From DAOTYH01 sp034435015 (GTDB taxonomy: Bacteria; Chloroflexota; Anaerolineae; Aggregatilineales; UBA3940), in the NCBI GenBank assembly GCA_034435015.1, contig DAOTYH010000089.1, forward strand, positions 1 through 14,664: a DNA stretch of 14,664 nt, in the 5' to 3' direction. Shown here one piece after another: positions 1 to 8,316 of this stretch. The translations under genes were made by a program, and so were the position numbers. The notes under the pieces were generated by a model, which saw only the letters and a program-made list of their open reading frames with translations, did not search any database and was not told the DNA's origin. Numbering within the stretch: the first letter of the stretch is position 1; each line of letters starts with the position of its first letter.

Positions 1-291
1 CCGTTGATCTGGCAGCCGCCGACGCGCACGCCGCGCCCGACCGCCACACCCGGCGGGCCGACGTTGACTCCTACTCCATTTGACGTGAACAACTCACCGC
101 TTGACCCCAATCGCCTAAGGGGTGCGGCTTGGACAGGCGTCAAGATCGCGCTGGGGGCGTTTGGCTTCCTGGCGCTCTACAGCCTGGTGCGGGCGGCGGT
201 CAGGGGACAGCTTCGGGTGATCTTGTGGCGCTTCCGGCGGGAGGTTATCAACCCCCTGTTTGACAGGCCGCACCGTCGGCGCAGGAAGTAG
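1..291 (+). CDS. C-terminal end of a membrane-anchored protein with Thr/Pro-rich outer segment (partial)
   Basis: The reading frame is open from base 1 and ends at TAG 289-291, so the start lies outside the window; the TTG at 4 is probably internal. The visible 96 residues begin with a Thr/Pro-rich low-complexity stretch (PTRTPRPTATPGGPTLTPTP), continue through a short polar part, and then form one hydrophobic helix (about residues 46-64, VKIALGAFGFLALYSLV). A strongly basic tail ending in HRRRRK follows. By the positive-inside rule the tail should be cytoplasmic and the Thr/Pro part outside. The missing upstream part is therefore probably an extracellular domain anchored by this C-terminal helix. 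Function cannot be assigned. The stop is 5 bases before pth, whose ribosome binding site sits in this gene's last codons, so the two are probably cotranscribed. Confidence 0.7.
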   Translation, partial: PLIWQPPTRTPRPTATPGGPTLTPTPFDVNNSPLDPNRLRGAAWTGVKIALGAFGFLALYSLVRAAVRGQLRVILWRFRREVINPLFDRPHRRRRK

Positions 292-296
292 CTGTT

Positions 297-926
297 ATGT
301 CAGAGCGTCATCTGATTGTGGGGCTGGGCAATCCGGGTCAGGAGTATAGGGCTAATCGCCACAATGTTGGCTTTCAGGTGATCGATCATCTAGCGGCACG
401 GCATGGATTGGCCTTCGCCCGCCAACAGCACAACGCCTTCATAGCCGCCGGCGAGATCAAGGGGCGCGCCGTGATCCTTGCCAAGCCGCAAAGCTATATG
501 AACGAGAGCGGCGGGCCGGTCGGGGCGCTGTTTCGTTTCTACAAAATTGAGCCGGATCGTCTCCTGATCATCTTCGACGACCTTGATCTGCCCATCGGCA
601 CGTTGCGGTTACGTCCGTCAGGCGGATCAGGGGGGCATAAGGGGATGAAGAGCATCATCGCACGGCTGGGCAGTGAGGACTTTCCGCGCCTGCGGGTAGG
701 CATTGGACGGCCACCAGGCCGTATGGACCCGGCGGCCTATGTCCTGCAGGACTTTGACAGCCTCCAATTGCCGATCATACAGGCTGTCTATGAGCGTGCC
801 GCCGATGCCATTGAAGCGTGGCTGACCGAAGGAATTGAAGCGGCAATGGGGCGCTATAACAGGCCGGCTGAACAGCCTTCTGAGCCGAATGAGGGTGTGC
901 AGGATGAATCTATCGGGTCTGCTTGA
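297..926 (+). CDS. pth: peptidyl-tRNA hydrolase
   Basis: This 209-residue protein is a clear bacterial Pth, which cleaves the ester between peptide and tRNA on peptidyl-tRNAs dropped by ribosomes and so recycles tRNA in the cytoplasm. The N-terminus has VGLGNPGQEY with Asn12, then RHNVGF with catalytic His22, matching E. coli Asn10 and His20. YMNESG and FDDLDLPIG (the Asp93 region) follow. In the GGHxG motif the residue matching E. coli Asn114 is Lys115 (GGHKGMKSI), a deviation from the E. coli form. The usual core is about 190 residues; the last 20 or so here are a polar, Glu-rich tail that overlaps mfd. The ATG at 297 is preceded by AGGA at about 283-286, inside the end of the previous gene. 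The 3' end overlaps mfd by 23 bases, suggesting translational coupling. Confidence 0.96.
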   Translation: MSERHLIVGLGNPGQEYRANRHNVGFQVIDHLAARHGLAFARQQHNAFIAAGEIKGRAVILAKPQSYMNESGGPVGALFRFYKIEPDRLLIIFDDLDLPIGTLRLRPSGGSGGHKGMKSIIARLGSEDFPRLRVGIGRPPGRMDPAAYVLQDFDSLQLPIIQAVYERAADAIEAWLTEGIEAAMGRYNRPAEQPSEPNEGVQDESIGSA

Positions 927-3900
927 CATCCTGCGCGGGCAGGAGCCTTATCGTGCCCTGCTGGAAGACTTGACAGCCAGAAGGGCTGAGGACAGCCTGC
1001 GCGGATCACTGGGGCTGATCCGTGCGGCACGCCCTTATGTCATCGCGGCGCTGGCGTTGGACATTCCCCAGCCCCTGCTGGTCATCACAGCCCGCTCTGA
1101 TTATGCCTCCAATCTGGCTGAGCAGTTGCTGGCATGGTATCCCGGCCTGCACGTATTGACTTTCGCCGAACCTAATGCCCTGTTCTACGAACGAGTCCCA
1201 TGGGGGCGGCGGGTCACATGGGCGCGGTTGCAGGTGCTGGCTAGACTGACTACCGAACCGCGTCCCCACACCGTGATCGTCGCATCAGCACGCGCGCTGA
1301 TGCAGCGTACCCTCCCCCCTGAGGTGTTAAAGGCCCAAAGCGTGACACTGGCACGCGGCCAGCGGATTCCCGGCGGGCAACCCGATCAGCTATTGCGCCA
1401 CTGGCTTGAGATCGGCTACGAGCCGGCCTCCCTTGTCACTGAGCCGGGCACGTTCAGCCGGCGGGGGGGGATCATTGACATCTTCCCCATTGCCGACGAA
1501 CAACCGGTCCGCCTTGAGTTGTGGGGTGACGAGATCGAGTCACTGCGTGCCTTTGATCCAGCGACCCAGCGCAGTCTTGAAGCCCGCGCAACAGTGACAG
1601 TGACGCCCGCCCGTGAGGCCCTGCCCCTGTTCGGCCCTCAAGCGGCCCGCCAGCTAGGCAAGGAGATCAAACAAAAGCATACTGTTGCATCGGCTCAGCC
1701 CCTGCCGGAAGACTGGCAGGACGACATAGCCTCCGACCTCCCGCTTCTGGAACAAGGGGCGGCCCTCCCCGCTCTGGAGTTCTACCTGCCATGGATGGTT
1801 CGTGAGGCCAGCCTGCTCGAATACCTGCCGCCTCAGGCTCCTATACTGGTGGATGATTGGGACGACCTGTCCGACACAGTGGCTGATCTGGAGGCGCAAG
1901 CCCTGTCACTGCGGGAAGCCCACTTAGAAGCAGAAGACATCCCAGCCGGGATGCCGCTCCCCCTTGTGACATGGGATCATCTACAGGAAGAGCTATTACA
2001 CGCCGGCGCTCTGGAGCTGGGCGGGGTTCCGGGGCAGGGCAGGCCGCTTGGCGATCTGTTTGTGGCAGGGCCGCGCTATGCCGGCCAGCTCAAGATGTTT
2101 CTTGACGAACTGCATCGGCTCAGCCTCTCCCCCCACGAGCGGGCTGTCGTTGTCTCCCGACAGGCCGAGCGTCTGGCGGGGCTATGGCATGAGCTGGGAC
2201 GGGCAACACGCCTCACACCCATAGAGGAAATCCTTGAGCCGCCAGCGCCGAACGCTCTGATCTTTGTGCAGGGGGGGCTGGCAGAAGGCTGGCTGTTGCG
2301 TGACGGCCAGATCACGACCCGCCTGCTGACCGATGCCGAGATTTTCGGCTGGCAGCGCCCGGAGCCGCGCCGCAGGCCCCGGCGGCGTGCAATTGCGCCG
2401 GAGGACTTCTTCGCCGACCTCGTCCCCGATGATTACGTTGTCCACGCTGAGTACGGCGTAGGGCGCTTCAAGGGGCTGGAAAAACGCACCCTGAACGGCG
2501 TCGAGCGTGAGTTCCTTGTGATCTGCTACGCAGGCGGCGACCTGTTATATGTCCCTATCCATCAGGCTGATCGCCTGAGCCGCTACATCGGGGCAGATGA
2601 CAGCGAGCCTGAACTGTCACGTCTGGGAACTGCTGAATGGTCACGCACCCGCGAACGGGCACAACAGGCCGCCGAGGAGATTGCCCGCGAATTGCTGGAG
2701 CTGTATGCGGCACGGGAGCTGGTCACTGGACACGCCTTCAGCCCGGATACGCCATGGCAGCACGAACTGGAGGCCTCTTTCCCTTACGTCGAGACGGAGG
2801 ATCAACTTCGCGCTCTGGCTGAGGTCAAAGCCGACATGGAAAAACCCCGCCCTATGGATCGCCTGATCTGCGGTGATGTGGGCTACGGCAAGACCGAGGT
2901 TGCACTACGGGCCGCCTTCAAGGCCGTCATGGACGGCAAGCAGGTTGCCATTCTCGTCCCCACCACTGTTCTGGCCCAGCAGCACTATGAGACCTTTAGC
3001 CGTCGGCTGGCGGCCTTCCCGGTAGAGGTTGAGATGCTGTCGCGCTTCCGCTCGTATGCGGAACAACAGGCCATCCTTGAGAAGCTGGCTGAAGGTAAGA
3101 TAGACATTATCATTGGCACACACCGCCTGCTGGGCCGCGACGTAGTCTTCCGTGATCTGGGGTTGTTGATCATTGATGAGGAACAGCGCTTTGGTGTGAC
3201 GCACAAAGAACAGCTCAAGCGGATACGCACCGAAGTAGATGTGCTGACCCTGACAGCCACCCCCATCCCGCGCACGCTGTACATGAGCTTGACCGGTGTT
3301 CGTGACATCAGCGTCATTGAGACTGCGCCGGAAGAACGCCTGTCAGTGACAACCTGGGTGGGGCGCCGGGATGACGACCTCATCCGGCAGGCTGTCTTGC
3401 ACGAGCTGGATCGCGGAGGGCAGGTCTTCTACGTGCATAACCGCGTACAGACTATCTACGCTGAAGCTGAAAGGCTGAGACGCCTTGTGCCGGAGGCAAC
3501 CATTGTGGTTGGTCATGGCCAGATGGCCGAAGCCGAACTAGAAGATGTAATGGCCCGCTTTGCCGCCGGCGAAGTAGATGTGCTGGTCTCCACCAGCATC
3601 ATCGAAGCCGGCCTGGATATCCCCAACGCCAACACGCTGATCGTGGATCGAGCTGACCAGTTCGGACTGGCACAGCTCTATCAGTTACGCGGACGGGTAG
3701 GCCGGAGCGCCAACCGCGCTTTTGCCTACTTCTTCCATCCGCCGCTCCACAGCCTGACACCAGAAGCGCGCGCCCGTCTAGAGACCATCGCCGAGAAGAC
3801 GGAATTGGGGGCAGGGATGGATATCGCCATGCGCGATCTGGAGATACGGGGGGCAGGTGACATTCTGGGGGCACGCCAGCACGGACATATCGCGGCAGTC

Positions 3901-4437
3901 GGATTCCACCTATATACCCGTATGCTGGCACAGGCCGTCAGACGCCTGAGGGAGGAACGGGAGGGACGTACAGCCGTACATGGCGACGGGAAACATCCGG
4001 CAGAAGCTGGGGCGGTGCGCGAGATAGTGACCATTGATCTGCCACTGCCCACTTACATCCCGACCAGCTACATCCCCGACAGCCGGCTACGTATTCAGCT
4101 TTACCGCCGCATGGCCGACCTGTCAAGCGAACAGGCCATAGCCGACCTGAGAGCTGAACTGTCGGATCGGTTTGGGCTGTTGCCAGAGCCAGTCGAGAAT
4201 CTGCTGTATCAACTGCGGGTGAAGCTGTTGGCCCAGCGGGCTGACGTGGAAGCAGTCACAGGGGAGGGCGGCCAGGTCGCCATTCGGGTGGCAGGACTGG
4301 CCCATGTGGATCGCTCATTGTTACAGCAACGGCTGGGACATGGGGTACGGGTCAGCAGGACAGCAGTGTGGCTGACAATGGCTGACGGCTGGCAAAAAGA
4401 CCTGATTGAGGTACTGGAGGCACTGGCGAAACGGTAA
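904..4437 (+). CDS. mfd: transcription-repair coupling factor Mfd
   Basis: Mfd is a DNA translocase that binds RNA polymerase stalled at lesions, pushes it off and recruits UvrA for nucleotide excision repair. The 1177-residue length fits the family. The first part is the UvrB-like region (GTFSRRGGIIDIFP near residue 185). A CarD-like RNA-polymerase-interaction domain begins near residue 508 (DYVVHAEYGVGRFKGLE). The helicase core has Walker A GDVGYGKTE at about 657-665, a DEEQ box at 758-761, TATPIPRTL, and QLRGRVGR at 927-934. RGAGDILGARQHGHIAAVGF and the C-terminal TRCF domain (near residues 1050-1140) follow. All key motifs look intact. I chose ATG 904 because the family N-terminus begins at MNLSGLLDILRG and a GAGGG lies about 9 bases upstream; ATGs at 835 and 889 would add unrelated residues. 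It overlaps the end of pth. Confidence 0.97.
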   Translation: MNLSGLLDILRGQEPYRALLEDLTARRAEDSLRGSLGLIRAARPYVIAALALDIPQPLLVITARSDYASNLAEQLLAWYPGLHVLTFAEPNALFYERVPWGRRVTWARLQVLARLTTEPRPHTVIVASARALMQRTLPPEVLKAQSVTLARGQRIPGGQPDQLLRHWLEIGYEPASLVTEPGTFSRRGGIIDIFPIADEQPVRLELWGDEIESLRAFDPATQRSLEARATVTVTPAREALPLFGPQAARQLGKEIKQKHTVASAQPLPEDWQDDIASDLPLLEQGAALPALEFYLPWMVREASLLEYLPPQAPILVDDWDDLSDTVADLEAQALSLREAHLEAEDIPAGMPLPLVTWDHLQEELLHAGALELGGVPGQGRPLGDLFVAGPRYAGQLKMFLDELHRLSLSPHERAVVVSRQAERLAGLWHELGRATRLTPIEEILEPPAPNALIFVQGGLAEGWLLRDGQITTRLLTDAEIFGWQRPEPRRRPRRRAIAPEDFFADLVPDDYVVHAEYGVGRFKGLEKRTLNGVEREFLVICYAGGDLLYVPIHQADRLSRYIGADDSEPELSRLGTAEWSRTRERAQQAAEEIARELLELYAARELVTGHAFSPDTPWQHELEASFPYVETEDQLRALAEVKADMEKPRPMDRLICGDVGYGKTEVALRAAFKAVMDGKQVAILVPTTVLAQQHYETFSRRLAAFPVEVEMLSRFRSYAEQQAILEKLAEGKIDIIIGTHRLLGRDVVFRDLGLLIIDEEQRFGVTHKEQLKRIRTEVDVLTLTATPIPRTLYMSLTGVRDISVIETAPEERLSVTTWVGRRDDDLIRQAVLHELDRGGQVFYVHNRVQTIYAEAERLRRLVPEATIVVGHGQMAEAELEDVMARFAAGEVDVLVSTSIIEAGLDIPNANTLIVDRADQFGLAQLYQLRGRVGRSANRAFAYFFHPPLHSLTPEARARLETIAEKTELGAGMDIAMRDLEIRGAGDILGARQHGHIAAVGFHLYTRMLAQAVRRLREEREGRTAVHGDGKHPAEAGAVREIVTIDLPLPTYIPTSYIPDSRLRIQLYRRMADLSSEQAIADLRAELSDRFGLLPEPVENLLYQLRVKLLAQRADVEAVTGEGGQVAIRVAGLAHVDRSLLQQRLGHGVRVSRTAVWLTMADGWQKDLIEVLEALAKR

Positions 4438-4460
4438 AAAGTTCCACCCCTTCTTGCTCC

Positions 4461-6590
4461 CTACTCCGTGATGGTTGTTGCCTGCACGACCGGCGTATCC
4501 GCCGTCCACTGTCCGTCAGGGGCCAGCCCGCGTGCAAAGAAACTGTATTGCCGGCCCGATCCGCCGGCAAAGAGCGCCTCACCAGGAGTGTTCGTTTCAA
4601 TCCACAGCGTCCAGTCACTGCCAGCGGTCTCGTCGCGATACCACACCTGAAACTGAGTCACAAGCGGGTCGCTCGACTGCCACTTAACCAGAAAGGCAGG
4701 CCGGCTTCTTTCCAACAGCGGCAGTACGCTGACGACAGGCCGCACGATGGTTTCGATCACGATCACCGGCGGCCCCCCGATCATCGCCCCCACTCCCGAC
4801 ATGTTGTAGTTGGTAGCAGGCAAGAGTGAAACATGATAGGCCGCATCGCTCTCACGGGGCCGGATCACGGTCTGCTGGCCATCTTGTGTGATCAGGGTAG
4901 CCTGTGTCGAACGGGCCGGTATGACCGCCTCGCCGGCCTGCCCCATCGTGTCCCAAATCACAGTGATCAGCTCTGAGGTTGCGGGCCGCGCAAACACCAG
5001 CCATTGCTGTCCATTGCGGGGGCCGGCAGTGAAACCCGACAGCGGCACGAAGTCCGCCGAGGAAAACACCTGGCTGAGGGTGCGAAAGGCACTGTAAGCC
5101 GGACGGGCTGTCCCCGGCTGGGGATGCTGATTAAAACACAGGTTGGAACTGCTGTTGCGCAACAGCCCTAGCGCATCTCCCCAACAGGCCGCACCGCTCC
5201 CGCACAGACTCCCGTCGTTCGGCGCGAAGGTTGTGCCGCGCGGCTGATTGCCGCAGTCGTCATATAGCTGAAAATGAAACACTACCTCAGCCCCGGCCAT
5301 GAAGGCGTAAGCGGCGCTCTGTATGACATAGCTGGCCTGCTCCTGCTGGGTGGCCCGCATCACAATCTGGTCGGGGCGTGTAGCCCACTGGGGGCCGGGG
5401 TAATCGTCCCACACGGCTACCCCCGACTCATTCAGCCAGATGGGAAGGTCCGCCAGCCCGTAGACCGCCAGCAGATTCTCGGTACGCTGAACAGCATAGA
5501 AGGTGTATGGCGGATGGCTGTAGGAGTGCAGAGCAACGATGTCAAAGGGATAACGGGCCGGCACAGGGGCAGGGTCGTTCTTGTAGATGTTGAGCAGATC
5601 AACCAGAAAGGCCGGCTTCTCAAACAGCACCAATCCGCCCAGCATCACCTGAGCCTGCGGATCAGCCTGCTTGGCCGCCAGATAGGCTACCTTCAACAGA
5701 CGGGCGTATTCTTGCACCGAGCCGTTCCAGAACATCGAGAAATCCGGCTCATTCCAGATTTCCCACACCCTTACCCCCTGGCCGGCAGGCCAGCCCTCAG
5801 CACGGGCGCGTGTTCCGCCGGGCTTGTAGCGCATCACAACTGTATAGACAAAGTCAGCCCACGGGTTGTTGGGGTTGATCGCCTTGCCGGGGCCGGGAAT
5901 GTCCGTGCCGTCAATGAAGACAGGTTGATCCAGATTGACCGGCACATTGCGCCCATCGTTGTAGATGGCCGGCACGCCCAGCAGAATGGCATTCGTCTGA
6001 AGGTTATGGATCACATCGTTGCGAACAGCCTCATCGTACAGCACCCACACATAGGTATCCGGCTGTTGTTCAATGTCGCTCCAGTAGATGGCAAAGCGAT
6101 CCCAGCCCGCGCCGGCATTCAGGCCAGCCTGAAAACGCGCCTCATCGGTCTGATGTTGGGCACTGCTGATGAAGTTGATCCCCAATCTGGCGGCAGGCGG
6201 GCGCGGCACAGCGGTAGGCGGGAGGGAGGTAGGGGTAGGGGCGGGCAATGGCGGTGTTGCTGTGGAGGTAGCGGCAGAGGGCGTGATCGTCAGATCGGGT
6301 GTCGGGCTGGACGGCAGAGGGGCAGGCGTCAAGGTCAGGCCGCTCAGGTCAAGAGTAGGCTCCGGCCCAATGGTGACAGGAGTCAACTGATAGGGGCCGA
6401 CCAGCAGGGGCGTTTCAGTGGGAGGGGGCAGGCCGGCGCCCTCCGGTGTGGCTGTGATGTAAATGATCCATGGTGTTGGCGTCAGAATGCCGCCCGCCCG
6501 GTCAATGGGCAGGTTACATCCTCCCAATAACAACATCACAGCCAGCAAGACGGCTGGCAGATACAACGGGTCCAAGTGGCGGGAACGCAT
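4461..6590 (-). CDS. lipoprotein with glycoside-hydrolase-like (clan GH-A type) barrel and C-terminal beta domain
   Basis: This 709-residue protein starts with a lipoprotein signal (hydrophobic residues 11-22, LLLGGC, Cys25). A Thr/Pro/Ser-rich linker follows to about residue 130. The next about 350 residues resemble clan GH-A TIM barrels such as GH39 or GH5: WEIWNEPDF places a candidate acid/base at Glu281, and IWLNESG places a candidate nucleophile at Glu388. The 107-residue separation is plausible for such enzymes. Four cysteines cluster after the barrel (DDCGNQ, SLCGSG, AACWGD, NLCFNQ). The last about 90 residues look like a fibronectin-type beta domain (FQVWYRDE, YSFFARGLAPDGQW). It probably acts on a glycan outside the membrane, but the substrate is unknown and catalysis is inferred from motifs only. 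The start has a GGGG about 10 bases upstream. It lies 48 bases after the GT-C gene, probably in one operon, and converges on mfd. Confidence 0.8.
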   Translation of the reverse strand: MRSRHLDPLYLPAVLLAVMLLLGGCNLPIDRAGGILTPTPWIIYITATPEGAGLPPPTETPLLVGPYQLTPVTIGPEPTLDLSGLTLTPAPLPSSPTPDLTITPSAATSTATPPLPAPTPTSLPPTAVPRPPAARLGINFISSAQHQTDEARFQAGLNAGAGWDRFAIYWSDIEQQPDTYVWVLYDEAVRNDVIHNLQTNAILLGVPAIYNDGRNVPVNLDQPVFIDGTDIPGPGKAINPNNPWADFVYTVVMRYKPGGTRARAEGWPAGQGVRVWEIWNEPDFSMFWNGSVQEYARLLKVAYLAAKQADPQAQVMLGGLVLFEKPAFLVDLLNIYKNDPAPVPARYPFDIVALHSYSHPPYTFYAVQRTENLLAVYGLADLPIWLNESGVAVWDDYPGPQWATRPDQIVMRATQQEQASYVIQSAAYAFMAGAEVVFHFQLYDDCGNQPRGTTFAPNDGSLCGSGAACWGDALGLLRNSSSNLCFNQHPQPGTARPAYSAFRTLSQVFSSADFVPLSGFTAGPRNGQQWLVFARPATSELITVIWDTMGQAGEAVIPARSTQATLITQDGQQTVIRPRESDAAYHVSLLPATNYNMSGVGAMIGGPPVIVIETIVRPVVSVLPLLERSRPAFLVKWQSSDPLVTQFQVWYRDETAGSDWTLWIETNTPGEALFAGGSGRQYSFFARGLAPDGQWTADTPVVQATTITE
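6220..6245 (+). other. potential G-quadruplex motif opposite the lipoprotein Thr/Pro linker
   Basis: Five runs of three or four G (6220-6222, 6224-6226, 6232-6235, 6238-6241, 6243-6245) are separated by 1, 5, 2 and 1 bases, which fits the G3 N1-7 pattern. It is on the plus strand, the template strand for the minus-strand hydrolase-like lipoprotein, where the complementary strand encodes part of the Pro/Thr linker. It may be only a by-product of proline codons. Confidence 0.4.
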
Positions 6591-6638
6591 CAGGTCACAC
6601 CCCTATTGTCGCTCGGCTCAAGCAAAACAGCCCCTATC

Positions 6639-8249
6639 TTACCACAGCCGGAGATAGGCCTGCACAGGAAGTATAAGGGGGCAGTCGCCGGCAGGCCGCA
6701 CCTCATAAACGGTCATCGGTCCCAGTGAGGTAGGGCTGTTGTACCCCTCCCTCTGAGCCGCCGACCAGACAGGACAGAAATGAGGGCTGGAGACAATTAT
6801 TTCGTACTCAGCACTCCAATGTGGGAAGACGATCAGATAGTCAGCGCCGCTCATCAAGATATAGGCAGTCAAGTGATTAGCATCCCGCATAAAAGGGATA
6901 ACATCCGGCGAAACCAGCCCGGCCAGATCAACCAGCCTGCGGGGAGCAAAGTAGCCCAAAGCGCCAATGTCATGGGCGGCAACAACCGCGTCGTGGGGGA
7001 CATTTTCGTTCACCCAGCGGGCAGTAGCGACCATCTCATCCTCAATGAAGGAAACATCGCGGGCATAGGCTGGCGCTCCGAGTACCCCTAGCATCAGCGG
7101 GAACAGCGCAGCTACCGACAAGGCCCACGTAAGACTTCCAAGACGGATCAGCCGTCGTTCCGTGCGTAACTGAATGAGATGGGCCATACCTCGTACCCCG
7201 AAGATCAGGATCAACGGGATAGCGGGAATGGCATAACGCCCATGCTGGTAAGTCACCGGCAGGCGGGCGGCATAGAGCGCCCAATGCAACAAAGCCCATC
7301 CGAGAGGGGCCAGCGCTGCGCCGTCCAGCGTGCGGCGGCGCACGCCGATCCACAGGCCGGCCAGCAGGCCCGGCAGAAGCAATACCTGCGCACCGATCCA
7401 CCCCACGGACATCTGCCCGAAGAGGCGCAAAAGATACGACTGGCCATACAGCGCGGCATACTCGGTCTGCTTGGCATAGAAGGTGTTGGGCCACCACGCC
7501 CCGCTGACAGCATGGTTGAAGGCAAAGAACGGTATGAGGAGCAGGGAAAAGCCTGCACCGGCCAGCACAGCCCACAGGAAACGGCGGCCCAGATGGACTC
7601 TTTCCGTTGGGCCGGCGGGGGCCAGCAGACCGTACAAACCTGCTACGCCCAAAGCCAGCACGCCTTCGGGGCGGGCCAGCATCAAGATGCCGCCCCAGAT
7701 GCCGGTCAACAGGCTGTTATGCCAGCGATAGGCACAACGAGCCGGATCGTGGCGGCGCAGCCACACCCAGAACCAGATCAGCAAGGCGGCAAACAGGCCG
7801 GTCTCCATGCCAGAGGCCCCTGCCCAGACAAGATGCCATTCCAGCGCAACGCTCAACCCAACCGCCAACGATAGGCGGAGCGAATCCTCCTTAAACAGAC
7901 GGGCCGAACCCAGCGCCGCCGCTATGAGCGTCAACAGGCCTAAGGCGTGCGTCCCCCAGCGCGGGTCAATCGGCAACCAGTAAACTGGTGTCAGAAGCAG
8001 TGTCCACAAGATGGAGGTCGAGCCGGTGCTGGGTAGTCCCGGCACAAACGCCCATTGGCCGGTGCGGGCCAGATTGCGGGCATAAGTTTGATAGATCCAC
8101 GCATCGTCAAGGGGATAGCCAAAACGGTGATAGGCAAAGCGCGTCAGGAGCAGGTAGAGCGCATCAGCGAGGAGACAGGCTAAAACGATCAGGCCGTCAC
8201 GCAGGAGAGGCGTCAGCTTGAGACTAGGCTTGGAAGCAAAGGGAACCAT
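6639..8249 (-). CDS. polytopic GT-C-type glycosyltransferase, AftB/ArnT-like
   Basis: This 536-residue integral membrane protein has about ten hydrophobic segments. The first (near residues 18-36) is followed by PLDDAWIYQTYARNLA, an acidic Asp48-Asp49 pair in the first outer loop, as in GT-C enzymes that use polyprenyl-phosphate sugars. The following STGSTSILWTLLL and the C-terminal soluble part (DAVVAAHDIGALGYFAPRR, VDLAGLVSPDVI) resemble the mycobacterial AftB-like family and uncharacterised relatives. The expected role is transfer of a sugar from a lipid carrier onto a surface glycan or protein at the outer face of the membrane; donor and acceptor cannot be read from sequence. The ATG is preceded by GAAGGGG with 4-5 bases spacing, a good ribosome binding site. 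It is the first gene of a minus-strand pair with the hydrolase-like lipoprotein. Confidence 0.8.
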   Translation of the reverse strand: MVPFASKPSLKLTPLLRDGLIVLACLLADALYLLLTRFAYHRFGYPLDDAWIYQTYARNLARTGQWAFVPGLPSTGSTSILWTLLLTPVYWLPIDPRWGTHALGLLTLIAAALGSARLFKEDSLRLSLAVGLSVALEWHLVWAGASGMETGLFAALLIWFWVWLRRHDPARCAYRWHNSLLTGIWGGILMLARPEGVLALGVAGLYGLLAPAGPTERVHLGRRFLWAVLAGAGFSLLLIPFFAFNHAVSGAWWPNTFYAKQTEYAALYGQSYLLRLFGQMSVGWIGAQVLLLPGLLAGLWIGVRRRTLDGAALAPLGWALLHWALYAARLPVTYQHGRYAIPAIPLILIFGVRGMAHLIQLRTERRLIRLGSLTWALSVAALFPLMLGVLGAPAYARDVSFIEDEMVATARWVNENVPHDAVVAAHDIGALGYFAPRRLVDLAGLVSPDVIPFMRDANHLTAYILMSGADYLIVFPHWSAEYEIIVSSPHFCPVWSAAQREGYNSPTSLGPMTVYEVRPAGDCPLILPVQAYLRLW

Positions 8250-8316
8250 AAGACCCCTTCATACGTTAATTGAGTCAGCAGACGATGACCTTTGTTTAGA
8301 AAAGGGTACACTAACT
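8250..8316. promoter_or_regulatory. divergent intergenic region between the GT-C and duplicated-lipoprotein genes
   Basis: These 67 bases separate two divergent starts, so at least one promoter per strand should lie in or near them. On the plus strand TTGAGT (8270-8275) is followed by weak -10 candidates TGTTTA (17-base spacer) or TTTAGA (19-base spacer). I see no convincing minus-strand promoter or operator palindrome. The region is visibly richer in A and T than the flanking genes. Confidence 0.35.

Noticed and set aside
835..903. In-frame upstream extension of Mfd starting at 835 or 889
   Set aside because: The extra residues lie wholly inside pth, do not resemble the Mfd N-terminus, and ATG 904 has a better placed GAGGG.
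4438..4460. Possible terminator between convergent mfd and the hydrolase-like lipoprotein
   Set aside because: The 23 bases and flanks show no stem with a T-tract on either strand.
5274..6530. A 418-codon plus-strand open frame antisense to the hydrolase-like lipoprotein
   Set aside because: The minus strand has a signal peptide, linker and catalytic-type motifs in one uninterrupted frame. The plus frame has no recognisable domain, is rich in Arg/Gly/His as expected of GC-rich antisense, and has no promoter or ribosome binding site.
7179..7874. A 231-codon plus-strand frame antisense to the GT-C gene
   Set aside because: It is Gln/Pro/Arg-rich with no domain signal and lies opposite clear transmembrane coding sequence, so it is a shadow frame.
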